A DNA stretch of 64,000 nt, from the NCBI RefSeq assembly GCF_051400755.1, contig NZ_JBLFFL010000002.1, forward strand, positions 310,001-374,000, read 5' to 3'. The notes below the pieces were generated by a model. That model worked only from the letters and a program-made list of their open reading frames with translations. It was not told the DNA's origin and did no database searches. Positions 45,909 to 55,704 of this stretch are shown piece by piece (positions within the stretch are counted from its first letter, which is position 1; every line of letters starts with the position of its first letter). This DNA comes from Parapedobacter sp051400755 (GTDB lineage Bacteria; Bacteroidota; Bacteroidia; Sphingobacteriales; Sphingobacteriaceae). A program made the translations under genes and the position numbers.

Positions 45909-46571
45909 ATGGGAAAACTAACAGATGGAATCCATGGTCATGTGCACGGAAAGGTAGGCGGCGTCGTTTTCTACACGGCGAACGGACAGAACATTGCACG
46001 TTCATTACCGCGTGCCACTCGGAAAAAACGCAAGCCGACGGCGCTGCAAGCGTTGCAGCGTGAACGCTTTAAAGTCATGCAGGATTGGCTCCGGCCACTG
46101 CTCAGGGTGGTTAAAGTCGGATTTGGCAAGTATGCGCCGCCCCGAACGGGGCACAATGCAGCGATGTCGTATAACCTCACCCACGCGGTGGTCTATAACG
46201 AAGAAGCATCCCGGTACGAAGTCAATCCCGAGGCATTTGCGTTCAGTGGCGGCCCGCTTGCGGCACCCCTGAATGCCAGTGCCGTGCAGGATGGAAATAC
46301 CGTGCGGTTTTCTTGGGAGAATCCCGGCGGCCGGGATATCCGATATACCACGCGGACGATGCTGCTCCTGTGTAAGCCCGGCAGCGGCACCTGCCACTAC
46401 AAAACCTATGGGAATGCCGCTGGCGTGGGCATGGATACCTTGGATGTCCGGGGATATTACCTGCCGGGGGATACCTGCCATGCCTATATGGCCTTCATCG
46501 ATGAAGAAACCGGAGCGGTATCCGATAGCGTCTATGCCGGCAGCTTTGTGTTGGGGGATTTTGAAGCATGA
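45909..46571 (+). CDS. DUF6266 family protein
   Basis: The 220-residue protein matches the DUF6266 family, common and often multi-copy in Sphingobacteriaceae. The first half has the characteristic GHVHGKVGGVVFYTANGQN, then a basic helix-rich part (RKKRKPTALQALQRERFKV) and NAAMSYNLTHAVV. The second half is beta-rich (VRFSWENPGGRDIRYTT; VSDSVYAGSFVLGDFE) with two Cys at CKPGSGTC and a third at GDTCHAYM. No signal peptide is seen. Its function is unknown. It is alone in its transcription unit, behind an unusual set of 11-base repeats. Confidence 0.8.
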   Translation: MGKLTDGIHGHVHGKVGGVVFYTANGQNIARSLPRATRKKRKPTALQALQRERFKVMQDWLRPLLRVVKVGFGKYAPPRTGHNAAMSYNLTHAVVYNEEASRYEVNPEAFAFSGGPLAAPLNASAVQDGNTVRFSWENPGGRDIRYTTRTMLLLCKPGSGTCHYKTYGNAAGVGMDTLDVRGYYLPGDTCHAYMAFIDEETGAVSDSVYAGSFVLGDFEA

Positions 46572-46605
46572 TCGGGCTGTTGCTCCCGCTAAAATGAGGA
46601 AAAAG

Positions 46606-46613
46606 TATTTTTG
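46606..46613 (+). promoter_or_regulatory. -7 box of the OmpA-family gene
   Basis: TATTTTTG matches TAnnTTTG and lies 44 bases before the start codon. The -33 match (TTG at 46580-46582) is at 23 bases, longer than usual. Confidence 0.4.
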
Positions 46614-46657
46614 GCATAAAGTTAGCATAGTATTACTTGAAAAAAGTAAAAACTATT

Positions 46658-47590
46658 ATGAAACGATTGTCAATATACGCAGGAGTGGCCTTTATGGCTG
46701 CGGCGTTGTTTTTGTCTGGGTGTGTGAGTAACAGGAAATTCAAGTCACTGCAGGCAAATTATGATGAGTTGAGCAAAAAAGAACAGGAGCTCAACCAGCG
46801 CTATCAGGATGCGCAGCAACAACTATCTTCTTCGGGTACTCGTGTAGAGAGCCTCGAAGATCAGATTGCCTCGGAGCGTGAAAATGTGAAAGCATTGCAG
46901 GATGCGCTCGACAAGTGTCTGGCGTCATCCAACCAAGGTGGCCTGAACATTTCGAAGCTGGTGGACGAGATCAATGCGTCTAACCGCTACATCCAGCACC
47001 TGGTGAACGCTAAAAACAAGAGTGACTCGCTCAACATGGTGCTGACCAACAACCTTACCCGCTCTCTGAGCCGGGAAGAGATGCAGGATGTGGATGTGCA
47101 GGTGCTGAAAGGGGTGGTCTATATTTCCCTTTCGGATAACATGTTGTACAAGTCCGGAAGTTACGAAATTTCGGAAAGGGCAGGGGAGACACTTAGCAAG
47201 ATCGCGAAGATCATCATGGATTACAGCGATTATGAGGTGCTCGTAGAGGGTAATACCGATAATGTGCCCATATCACAACCCAACATCCGCAATAACTGGG
47301 ACTTGAGTGCGCTGCGGGGCTCATCGGTCGTGCAAGCCTTGCAAACGCTGTATGGCGTGGATCCCAAGCGGCTTACCGCTGCCGGACGGGGGGAATATAA
47401 TCCCATCGAGACCAACGACAGCGAAAGTGGACGGACGCGTAACCGCCGCACGCAGATCATCATTACACCCAAACTCGACCAGTTTATGGAACTGATCGAT
47501 AAGGCGCCTGAAGGTGGCACTGCCACAGATACGGATACGGCACCTGCCGATACAGCTGAAGTATTGCCGATTCAACCGGTTCAGCAATAA
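46658..47590 (+). CDS. OmpA-family lipoprotein with coiled coil
   Basis: The 310-residue protein starts at 46658 with a lipoprotein signal (lipid on Cys 22 in LFLSGCVSN). A long coiled coil (about 28-125, rich in Glu, Gln and Lys) leads to a C-terminal OmpA domain (about 145-270) with VLVEGNTDNVPI, NWDLSALRGSSVV, LTAAGRGEYNPI and RTRNRRTQI, the peptidoglycan-binding signature. A short Thr/Asp/Pro tail follows. It probably ties the outer membrane to the cell wall. A terminator follows at once. Confidence 0.92.
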   Translation: MKRLSIYAGVAFMAAALFLSGCVSNRKFKSLQANYDELSKKEQELNQRYQDAQQQLSSSGTRVESLEDQIASERENVKALQDALDKCLASSNQGGLNISKLVDEINASNRYIQHLVNAKNKSDSLNMVLTNNLTRSLSREEMQDVDVQVLKGVVYISLSDNMLYKSGSYEISERAGETLSKIAKIIMDYSDYEVLVEGNTDNVPISQPNIRNNWDLSALRGSSVVQALQTLYGVDPKRLTAAGRGEYNPIETNDSESGRTRNRRTQIIITPKLDQFMELIDKAPEGGTATDTDTAPADTAEVLPIQPVQQ

Positions 47591-47613
47591 CGAAAAAAAA
47601 AGCTCATTTTTGT

Positions 47614-47644
47614 ACAGCCCGCATACTCTGCGGGCTGTTTTTTT
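47614..47644 (+). terminator. Intrinsic terminator after the OmpA-family gene
   Basis: ACAGCCCGCA and TGCGGGCTGT form a perfect 10-base stem with a 5-base loop, followed by a run of T residues to 47644. Confidence 0.95.
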
Positions 47645-47689
47645 ACAATTATTTTATCGTAATATTGCTTTTATTTTACATACGATCAA

Positions 47690-47697
47690 TAGCTTTG
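47690..47697 (+). promoter_or_regulatory. -7 box of the second SusC/SusD operon
   Basis: TAGCTTTG matches TAnnTTTG and gives a leader of about 90 bases. TTG at 47665-47667 is a possible -33 box at 22 bases. Confidence 0.5.
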
Positions 47698-47795
47698 CCC
47701 GATTAGCTTATCAAGTTCTGCATCGCCTTCATGTGGTCCGCTATCAACTATCCTTCAATCGACTGTGCTTAATTATACATTATGAACGATACATT

Positions 47796-50700
47796 ATGAA
47801 AAAAAAATCGCCCGTTAAATTTGCACGCCTAAGCATCGTAATCCCCTGGGTCTTGGCTTCGGCAATAATCCCATGTAGTTATGCCCGCACGCTCTCCGCA
47901 TCGGAAACCATTTTTCCCCCCGTTACTAAACCCATTCAGCAAACCGTTACCGGACGGGTCGTCGATGCCGCTGGCGCTCCGCTACCGGGAGCTACGGTAG
48001 GCGTAAAAAACACCAGCACACAAATACGTACCGATGAAGACGGACAGTTTTCCATCGCCGTAACCACCCAAAAGGCGGTATTGGTGGTCAATTATGTCGG
48101 CTATGAAACGGTGGAAGTACCCATGAGCACCACCTTTATGACCATTACCCTCAGCGAGCAGCAAAACGCGCTTGATGAAGTGGTGGTGGTTGGCTATGGC
48201 ACACAGCGGCGAGCAGACCTTACCGGTGCCGTCGCGACCATTGATGCGGCGGAAGTAAACAGGGGCATCAACCAGACGGTTTCACACGCGCTGCAAGGAC
48301 AGGCACCGGGTGTGACGGTCGTGCAAAACTCTGGGGAGCCCGGAGCCGGGGTGGAGATCAGGATCCGCGGCGCGGGATCAATCAATGACAACAGCCCGCT
48401 GTACGTCGTCGACGGCATCATCGGCAGCATAGGCAATCTGAATCCCGCCGATATCGAAAGCATATCTGTCCTCAAAGACGCCGCATCTGCCGCTATCTAT
48501 GGCGCCCGCGGTGCAAACGGAGTGGTGATCGTCACCACCAAAAAGGGCACGAGGAATCAAAAGACCACCATCAGCCTGAACACCAACCAAGGGATACAGC
48601 AAGTGTGGAAAAAACCCGAATCGCTTCGAGCCGAAGACATGGTGCTGGTGCATAAAGAAGCGCTGACAAATGACGGTACACCCGCCAGCGAATCAATATG
48701 GGAGTACTACAACAATCCGCAAAACGGCATCACCCGCACCGATTGGTTCGATGAAGTATTCCGTACCGCCTACAGTTCCACGCAAGACCTGTCTTTTGCG
48801 GGCGGCACCGACCGCTCCAATTTCCTGTTCAGCATGGGCAATACCAATAACAACGGCGTGGTAAACGGTACATACTACAGGCGGTTCAACTTACGTATCA
48901 ACAGCCAGCATGAGTTGTTCAAAAACTTTTCGGTGGGCGAAAACATCATGTTGGCCGTCACCACAGCGAAAGCAGCCGAATTGCGTGGGGCGTTTGATGG
49001 TGTACTCAGCTCGGCATATTTCAATATGCGGAATATCCCCGTATGGCAAGATGAGGCAAACGACATTTACGGTGCGCCATCGGGCGATTTCCCCAACCCG
49101 GTTGCCTCCCTCAATAGCCGGGACAACCGCAGCAGGGGCATCGATATCCGGGGCAATTTCTATGGCGAGTACAAGCTGCTCGACTTTATCACGCTCAAGT
49201 CGGACTTTGCCTACAGCCTGGGCCAGTCAAAAGGGAAGTATTTCCTGGCCATTGCCCAAAATGGCGGCCGCGGCTTGAATCAAAACAGTTTATCCGAAAA
49301 CTTCAACAACAGCGACACCTGGATCTGGAACAATACCGTCAGTTGGGACAAGCAGCTTGGCGGCCACCACCTCTCCGGCACTGCCGGCATGTCATTGGAA
49401 CGCGGGAACAACGAATGGACATCCAGCGGGACGGCCCAGCAATTCAGCAATCAAGATCCCAGCCTGCGCTATTTCGACAATGCCGGAGCGTTTCCGGACA
49501 ACGTGGGCGGAAGCGCTGATGATTATTCGCTGATGTCTTATTTCGGCAGGGTATCGTATGCTTATGATGACAGGTACCTGCTGACGGCCAATATCCGCAG
49601 GGACGGTTCATCAAAGTTTGGCCCCAGTAACCGTTGGGGTACCTTCCCGTCCGTTTCTGCGGGATGGCGGATTTCAAACGAAGCGTTTTTCTCGCCGCTC
49701 CGCTCCGTTATCAATGAGTTCAAGATTCGGGGAAGTTGGGGCCAGCTTGGCAACGACAAGATTTCCAACTACCAGTATTACAGTACCATCAGTAGCGTAG
49801 GATCGCCTACCTTGAACGGAAGCATCGTCGCCGCAGTTGCCCAAAACCGGTTATCCAATCAATCCATCAAATGGGAAGTTACCACGCAATCCGATGTCGG
49901 CGTAGACATTGGCCTGCTGAACAATAGGCTATCGCTGGCGTTCGACTATTACGACAAGCTTACGGAAGATATCCTGGTGCGCGTGCCCCTGCTGGCCTCC
50001 TATGGGGTTTCCACCGCACCTTTTGTCAATGCGGGCGAGGTATCCAACAAGGGCTTTGAAGTGTCCGCGAGCTATTCGAGCACCAACAGTAAAGACTTCA
50101 CATACCGCATCACCGGCAACGTCGGCCATGTCAAGAATGAACTGGTGTCCATGGGCGTTTCCGGATCCAATGCGATATTCCTGTCCGATTACAAAAATAC
50201 CAGTGTAGGCCGGATGGCCGAAGGCGAGCCCCTTGGCCATTTCTATGTGCTGCGTGCGCTCGGCCTGTTCCAAAGCGAAGCGGAAGTTGCCGCGTATACG
50301 AACGCTTCCGGCGGATTGATACAGCCCAATGCGAGGCCGGGCGACATCCGATTCGAAGACGTCAATGGCGATGGCGTCATCAGCGCTGACGATCGGACGA
50401 TCGCCGGAGACAGCTTCCCCTCACTCACGTATTCGGCAAATTTCGGGGCCGCGTACAAGGGGTTTGATTTCGATATGATGTGGCTGGGTAGCAGTGGCAA
50501 TGAGATTTTCAACGGGTTGACATTGGGCGGCAAGCTCATGCAGGGCACCAGCTACAACAACGGTACGGACATCCTCAACCGGTGGACGCCAAGCAACACG
50601 GGTGCCGACGTTCCACGCGTATCCGTGCGGGACCTGAATAACAACCGGGCCTATAGCACATTCTTTATCGAAGATGGCAGCTTTCTACGGATGAAGTATG

Positions 50701-50924
50701 CCACCTTGGGCTATACCTTCCAAAACGGACGGGTCATCGGCGATCGCATCTCACGGCTGCGACTATTCATGACCGCGCAAAACCTCGTTACGTTCACTGA
50801 CTATTCAGGTTTTGACCCCGAAGTCGGCGCCGACTCCGGAACGAGCGGCAACATGTACGGGGTAGACCGTGGCGCGTACCCACAAGCAAAATCGTTCATT
50901 TTTGGTGTAAACCTCAATTTTTAA
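47796..50924 (+). CDS. SusC/RagA-family TonB-dependent transporter, second copy
   Basis: The 1042-residue protein starts at 47796 (MKKKSPVK) with a signal peptide (to about residue 30). The reading frame before this ATG runs through the terminator and is not coding. A carboxypeptidase-D-like domain (about 47-125), the TonB box LDEVVVVGYGTQRR, a plug (about 140-255 with AIYGARGANGVVIVTTKKG) and the barrel ending GVNLNF follow. It imports an unknown oligomer. It is 10 bases before its susD partner, and no glycoside hydrolase is attached to this pair. Confidence 0.95.
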   Translation: MKKKSPVKFARLSIVIPWVLASAIIPCSYARTLSASETIFPPVTKPIQQTVTGRVVDAAGAPLPGATVGVKNTSTQIRTDEDGQFSIAVTTQKAVLVVNYVGYETVEVPMSTTFMTITLSEQQNALDEVVVVGYGTQRRADLTGAVATIDAAEVNRGINQTVSHALQGQAPGVTVVQNSGEPGAGVEIRIRGAGSINDNSPLYVVDGIIGSIGNLNPADIESISVLKDAASAAIYGARGANGVVIVTTKKGTRNQKTTISLNTNQGIQQVWKKPESLRAEDMVLVHKEALTNDGTPASESIWEYYNNPQNGITRTDWFDEVFRTAYSSTQDLSFAGGTDRSNFLFSMGNTNNNGVVNGTYYRRFNLRINSQHELFKNFSVGENIMLAVTTAKAAELRGAFDGVLSSAYFNMRNIPVWQDEANDIYGAPSGDFPNPVASLNSRDNRSRGIDIRGNFYGEYKLLDFITLKSDFAYSLGQSKGKYFLAIAQNGGRGLNQNSLSENFNNSDTWIWNNTVSWDKQLGGHHLSGTAGMSLERGNNEWTSSGTAQQFSNQDPSLRYFDNAGAFPDNVGGSADDYSLMSYFGRVSYAYDDRYLLTANIRRDGSSKFGPSNRWGTFPSVSAGWRISNEAFFSPLRSVINEFKIRGSWGQLGNDKISNYQYYSTISSVGSPTLNGSIVAAVAQNRLSNQSIKWEVTTQSDVGVDIGLLNNRLSLAFDYYDKLTEDILVRVPLLASYGVSTAPFVNAGEVSNKGFEVSASYSSTNSKDFTYRITGNVGHVKNELVSMGVSGSNAIFLSDYKNTSVGRMAEGEPLGHFYVLRALGLFQSEAEVAAYTNASGGLIQPNARPGDIRFEDVNGDGVISADDRTIAGDSFPSLTYSANFGAAYKGFDFDMMWLGSSGNEIFNGLTLGGKLMQGTSYNNGTDILNRWTPSNTGADVPRVSVRDLNNNRAYSTFFIEDGSFLRMKYATLGYTFQNGRVIGDRISRLRLFMTAQNLVTFTDYSGFDPEVGADSGTSGNMYGVDRGAYPQAKSFIFGVNLNF

Positions 50925-50934
50925 CGTTACAGTC

Positions 50935-52425
50935 ATGAAAAGATACCTTCATATATTCCCTATTCTGATGCTCGCATTCGGTTCATCTTGTTCCGATAGT
51001 TTTCTGGAAAACGAGCCGCACGAACTGACCGATGCCGTATTTTGGCAGACTGCCGCCCAGGCCGAAAGTGCGTTGGCCGGGGTCTACACCCCCCTACAAG
51101 ACGAGGAAGCCCTCGGTGGGGAGGAGTGGTGCGGCATGGAAGCCTTCAGCGATATCGGCTACATGAACGATAATTATTCGGATTTCATCGCCATGAGCGA
51201 GTTCCGCGCGCTCCAAAACACGGAAAACGACCTCAGTTTAAATAGCTACCGCTCCTATTTCCAGGTTATCAAACGGGCCAATGATGTCTTATACAACGTG
51301 CCCAACATCCAAATGGACGAAACCCAGAAACGGCGGATATTAGGTGAGGCCAACTTCTTGCTCTCCTATGCGTATTTTACATTGGTCCGGCGGTATGGCG
51401 GCGTGCCGATCTACCATCCTGAAAACAGCGACGCCGCGACGGTGAGGGGTTCAGCAGCTGACGTGTGGGCGGCGATAGAAAGCAGCCTCACAGCCGCAAC
51501 AGGCCAGCTCGTGATGCAGCATGAACCAGGACGGCCCGGGCTAGGCGCCGCCTGGGGCTTATTGGCCAAGGTGTACGCCTACCAGGGGAAATGGGCCGAA
51601 TGCCGAACCGCCGCTGAGCACGTCATCAGCGATGGTTTCCACAGCTTGCACAGCTCCTATGCCGAACTCTTCTCCCTTGAACATGAGACCGCAAGCGAGC
51701 ACCTTTGGTCACTGGGCGCACGGTTTGGTTCCTATCCCATCACGCCCATCCTTTACCTGCCAAACGACGTATGGGGCGGCAATCACGAAGAACAATTGGG
51801 TGCCGGCTGGCGGTTGGTGAGCGCCACTAACGCGTTTTATGACAGCTATCAAGCCGGTGATATCCGGCGGCAGGCCACCGTGGCGAAGCGCAATGTCGAC
51901 GTCGTCACCTACAACGGTACCACGGACGTGCTCCGCGCACCAAACAACCAGTCGAATGTCGTATGTATTAAGTTTATGCAGCCCTACGCCATCCGGTATG
52001 AAAACTGGGATCCCGGTCTGGACGTACCCGCCTTACGGCTGGCGGATGTCCTGCTCCTTCATGCCGAGGCCATCATGAACCTCAATGGCGGCGGCCCCAC
52101 CAATCGCACGGTCGGCGTTGCCGAAGCCGCAGCGTCATTCAACCAAGTGCGCACCCGGGCAAATTTAACGCCTATCGACGCACCTACGTTCAACGACCTA
52201 ATGTACGAACGCAAAATGGAACTTGCCTTCGAAGGCGGCGACCGGCATTTTGACCTCGTCCGGTGGGGCTTGGCGGCGGAGGTGTATAACAACGCACCCG
52301 CAGAAGGAAGCTATAAGCCTGCGCGGACGTTCAATCCGGCCGTGCACAGCCTGCTGCCCTATCCGCAAAACGAAATCGATGTCAGCAATGGCACGATTCT
52401 TCAAAACCCCGGATACCAAAACTGA
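50935..52425 (+). CDS. RagB/SusD-family lipoprotein, second copy
   Basis: The 496-residue protein has a lipoprotein signal (lipid on Cys 19 in AFGSSCSDSFL). SusD helices are seen in LGEANFLLSYAYFTLVRRYGG, shortened here only in description, and in RLADVLLLHAEAIMNL. The late MELAFEGGDRHFDLVRWG and the C-terminal ILQNPGYQN are standard. It pairs with the SusC gene 10 bases upstream. The substrate is unknown, since no enzymes accompany it. Confidence 0.94.
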   Translation: MKRYLHIFPILMLAFGSSCSDSFLENEPHELTDAVFWQTAAQAESALAGVYTPLQDEEALGGEEWCGMEAFSDIGYMNDNYSDFIAMSEFRALQNTENDLSLNSYRSYFQVIKRANDVLYNVPNIQMDETQKRRILGEANFLLSYAYFTLVRRYGGVPIYHPENSDAATVRGSAADVWAAIESSLTAATGQLVMQHEPGRPGLGAAWGLLAKVYAYQGKWAECRTAAEHVISDGFHSLHSSYAELFSLEHETASEHLWSLGARFGSYPITPILYLPNDVWGGNHEEQLGAGWRLVSATNAFYDSYQAGDIRRQATVAKRNVDVVTYNGTTDVLRAPNNQSNVVCIKFMQPYAIRYENWDPGLDVPALRLADVLLLHAEAIMNLNGGGPTNRTVGVAEAAASFNQVRTRANLTPIDAPTFNDLMYERKMELAFEGGDRHFDLVRWGLAAEVYNNAPAEGSYKPARTFNPAVHSLLPYPQNEIDVSNGTILQNPGYQN

Positions 52426-52444
52426 TAAGCATCCGGTCCACCAG

Positions 52445-52472
52445 GGGCTGTCTAAAAAGGCAGCCCTTTTTT
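52445..52472 (+). terminator. Intrinsic terminator after the second susD
   Basis: GGGCTG (52445-52450) and CAGCCC (52461-52466) form a stem, extended by one imperfect pair, followed by six T residues that reach the stop codon of the convergent kinase gene. Confidence 0.8.
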
Positions 52473-54597
52473 ATTGGGCCAGTGCTTTTAGTATGGTCTT
52501 GACGATCTCCGTCTCGGTAAAGGGCTTTTCAATGAAGCCGTCAAACGCTTCGGCATGGTTTTCTTCAGCATATTTCAAGGTCGACATGTCAGCGGAAATG
52601 GCCAATACCTTAACGGCCTTGAACCGTTCGTCGTTTCTGATTTTTTCAAGCAACTGCACACCGTTCATACCCGGCATATTAATGTCTGTGATGACCATGT
52701 CGAATGCGCGCTCGTCTAAAAGGGTTAATGCGTCTGCCCCGCTATTGACCGTATGCACATTTCCGATGCCTTTGAAGAACTGCTTCATGAATAGGATGTT
52801 TATCGGATTGTCATCCACCACCAATAACTGAAGATCAGCGGGTAGGTCCGCTAATGTGGCTATGCGTTGTTCCTGAGCTTCTATTCGGCTTTCTGCACAC
52901 GGGATATCAGCAAAAAAAATGGAGCCTTTTCCATATCTGCTCTTCAATCCGATTGTCCCGCCCAATTCATCGACCATCATGTTCGTAATATATAGCCCCA
53001 GACCGATGCCCCCGGTGTGGGGATTGGCCGTGAAGTATTTGCGAAAAATCTGGCGTTTGTCTTGCTCCTTGATGCCTATACCGCTATCTTCAACTTCAAT
53101 ATGCAAGTAGGGTGTTCGGTTTATCTCCGATACGGAGGCCCTGAAAATGATCTCCCCTTTTTGTGTATATTTAATGGCGTTGCTCAAGAAATTCGATGCG
53201 ACCTGTTTTATCCTGAATTCATTACTCAACAGGCTCAACCGCGGATCAAGGTCAATTTGGGTGTGAAGCAACAGTTTTTTCAGTTCAGCCTGGTCCCTGT
53301 GCAGGGCGACAAGGTCGTGAAATGACCCGCTTGGATAAAAGCTTTCTACGGCAATATTGCCTTTGTTCGCTGCTTCCAGTTTACTCAAACTCAATATATC
53401 CGAAACGTTGTTGCTGATGATGTTAATGCTATAGTAGGCCGAATCGATTAATTTTTCGTCGGCGTTATCGGATTTTGTTCGGTTTTTGAGCAAATCGATA
53501 ATGCCGAGCAGGGAATTCAGCGGGGTGCGGATTTCATGGCTGATATTGGCCAATACGCTGGTTTTTTCCTCCGCTAACCGGGCGGCATAGTCTTTCTCGT
53601 CCCGCAGCTGGCGTTCATACGAGGTGGCATAAACTTGGTAGTACACCAAGGCTACGATCATCAGGAACATGAGGACCAACGCAAAGATCAGTTGTTTGCC
53701 GAATAGATTAGTGTTTTCTTTGTACAGCGAAAAGTCGTTTTCTTTGGCCTGGCGCAGCAGGTAATGATCCAAGTTTCTAATACTTTCTACACTTTCTTTC
53801 AATCCGTTAAGCAAATCGAGATTGGTGGTGATCAACTGCCGTTCCTTTTCCCGAAGGCGCAAAAATGTGTTTCGAAGCTGATTGATGTTGCTTACATAGG
53901 ATTGTGTGAGTCCGGACTGCGCGACCGATAGGTTTTCTTTGAGTAAGGACACCTGTTTGACATCAAGTTTATGATACTCACTCGGTATGACGATCGTATC
54001 GTCTTTTGAATTGAAAATCCGTTGAAGCAAGCCGGGCCTTTTCCTGACGATGGTATCTCTTGTGGTGATTTTCGTGGTATCGATCAGCACCTGATCAACG
54101 ATGGATTCGAGCTTAGGCCGCGCAGTCGGTGCTAGGTTGACGGTGCTGTTTAATAGGTTCAATGAATCATGGGTATGCAAGACCAGCATGTCGACCCGTT
54201 TTTTGAGTCTGGCGAATTCGAGGGCAATTCGTTGTTGATCTGCTACTTTCAGCGCTGAACTATTCAGTGGGTAGTTGACGATAGGCAGCGATTCCATCGA
54301 ATCTACGAAAGCCTTGAGCAAGTTGAGCTTTTCAATATAGCTGTTATAGCTGCTATCACCGAAGTCTAACGTATATAAGCGGAAGTTATTTTCTGCTTCG
54401 CTGTAGGTCGAAAACAGGTAATTCAGATTCTCCGTGCCCGCTTGTCGATTTTGGTATGCGTCCTCCAGCCGGTTTTCGAGCGCCCGGTATTGGCCGTACT
54501 GGTATACGAAAATGGCCCCGATGATGAGGAACAGGATTATAAAGCAACACAGTAAAGCAATTCTTACCGTGGGGGTATTTTTAGTGTTTTGTTTCAT
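52471..54597 (-). CDS. Hybrid histidine kinase with C-terminal receiver domain
   Basis: The 708-residue protein has a membrane helix (about 12-33), a 270-residue periplasmic, mostly helical sensor with no named domain, and a second helix (about 304-325). The dimerisation domain holds the His in NISHEIRTPLNSLLG (about 352). The ATPase shows NAIKYT, DSGIGI and GGIGLGLYI. The receiver (about 580-705) has the phospho-acceptor Asp in MVITDINMPGM. There is no HPt or DNA-binding domain, so the signal must pass to another protein. I use the ATG at 54597 because the longer version adds 11 residues without support. It is last in a minus-strand gene run starting with the PASTA gene. Confidence 0.9.
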   Translation of the reverse strand: MKQNTKNTPTVRIALLCCFIILFLIIGAIFVYQYGQYRALENRLEDAYQNRQAGTENLNYLFSTYSEAENNFRLYTLDFGDSSYNSYIEKLNLLKAFVDSMESLPIVNYPLNSSALKVADQQRIALEFARLKKRVDMLVLHTHDSLNLLNSTVNLAPTARPKLESIVDQVLIDTTKITTRDTIVRKRPGLLQRIFNSKDDTIVIPSEYHKLDVKQVSLLKENLSVAQSGLTQSYVSNINQLRNTFLRLREKERQLITTNLDLLNGLKESVESIRNLDHYLLRQAKENDFSLYKENTNLFGKQLIFALVLMFLMIVALVYYQVYATSYERQLRDEKDYAARLAEEKTSVLANISHEIRTPLNSLLGIIDLLKNRTKSDNADEKLIDSAYYSINIISNNVSDILSLSKLEAANKGNIAVESFYPSGSFHDLVALHRDQAELKKLLLHTQIDLDPRLSLLSNEFRIKQVASNFLSNAIKYTQKGEIIFRASVSEINRTPYLHIEVEDSGIGIKEQDKRQIFRKYFTANPHTGGIGLGLYITNMMVDELGGTIGLKSRYGKGSIFFADIPCAESRIEAQEQRIATLADLPADLQLLVVDDNPINILFMKQFFKGIGNVHTVNSGADALTLLDERAFDMVITDINMPGMNGVQLLEKIRNDERFKAVKVLAISADMSTLKYAEENHAEAFDGFIEKPFTETEIVKTILKALAQ

Positions 54598-54703
54598 GGT
54601 CAAGCGGTTGACGTATCTAGGCACGGCCAACTTACCGCTAAGGAGGGCAAAAGTATGCCAAAATTTCCTCTATCGCAAAAAAATTAATTGTGCGATGGGG
54701 GTT

Positions 54704-55696
54704 TTACCTACGCGCAGTATCTTCTTCAGCCGTTTTGCCCGATTTGAATGCGTTGAAGGGGCGGGGCCGCACAATCTTGATGCTTTGCTTGGAGAGGGCA
54801 ATGGCGGCGTTGAGTTCGAATCCGACCAGCAGGATCAGTGAGTTGAGATACAACCAGACCATGATGACGATCAGGGTGCCAATGGAGCCGTAAAGCTTGT
54901 TGTACGCATTGAAGTTGTTGATATAAAAGGCAAAACCCGAAAAGGTCAGTATGGCTAAAATGGTGGCCAGCGTGGCGCCCGGACTGAAAAGCTTCCATTT
55001 CCTCGACGATGCCGGTCCGAATTTATACAGGATGCTGACCGTCAAAAAATAAATACCGAAAAGGATAAGCCAACGGGAAGCAGCGATGATGAATGCCCAA
55101 AATGCCGCGTTGAACTCGATATTCTTTCGCAAATAGCCAATAACATAATCGGCAGCGGTAAAGATGGTCATGCCGGTGGCCAATGCGATGACGATCATCA
55201 AGGTCAAGCCGATGGCTACCAAGCGCTGAAAGCCCCAGCTGCGGCTTTCGATAATCAGCGATGCCTTGTTGAAGGCGAGCATCAACGAACTCACCCCGTT
55301 GGTCGCAAAGAAGGTAGCCAAAATAAAACCAATGGATAGCAGTCCGCTATTTTGGTTCTTTACAATATCTTCCAACGTGGATTCGATCGCCAGGAATGCA
55401 TTTTCAGGCATCACCACTTCCATGAAATCGAGCAGCTGCTGCTGAAAATTACGAATGGGGATGTATGGTATCAGCGTAAATACGAAAATGATGCCTGGAA
55501 AGATCGCCAGCATGAAGTTATAGGCCAGGGATGATGCTTTATTAAGGATAGACTCGCGGGCAATTTCCTGAAAAAAAAATGTCGCAACGGTATACAGGGG
55601 TAGCGAGCCGAACCCAGGCAGCACGGCGACCTTCGTCCATTCGATCAGAACATAGTAGGGCTTGAACCTCAATAATGTGCGATGCGCCCAATTCAT
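54704..55696 (-). CDS. YihY/virulence factor BrkB family membrane protein
   Basis: The 330-residue protein has six membrane helices between about residues 60 and 300 and the family motifs SLAYNFMLAIFPGIIFV, ATFFATNGVSSLMLAFNK and the late LYGSIGTLIVIMVWLYLNSLILLVG, given here in pieces. YihY/BrkB proteins are inner-membrane proteins of unknown transport role; older RNase BN labels are wrong. It lies 8 bases after the thioesterase gene and is part of the cell-envelope gene run. Confidence 0.9.
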   Translation of the reverse strand: MNWAHRTLLRFKPYYVLIEWTKVAVLPGFGSLPLYTVATFFFQEIARESILNKASSLAYNFMLAIFPGIIFVFTLIPYIPIRNFQQQLLDFMEVVMPENAFLAIESTLEDIVKNQNSGLLSIGFILATFFATNGVSSLMLAFNKASLIIESRSWGFQRLVAIGLTLMIVIALATGMTIFTAADYVIGYLRKNIEFNAAFWAFIIAASRWLILFGIYFLTVSILYKFGPASSRKWKLFSPGATLATILAILTFSGFAFYINNFNAYNKLYGSIGTLIVIMVWLYLNSLILLVGFELNAAIALSKQSIKIVRPRPFNAFKSGKTAEEDTARR

Positions 55697-55704
55697 TTGT
55701 TTGG

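Noticed and set aside
47611..47616. TGTACA as another GntR site near the second SusC
   Set aside because: It is part of the terminator stem after the OmpA-family gene and lacks the flanking bases shared by the four putative operators.
47514..47795. 94-residue N-terminal extension of the second SusC
   Set aside because: It would run through a strong terminator and a promoter box, while the ATG at 47796 is followed by a normal signal peptide.
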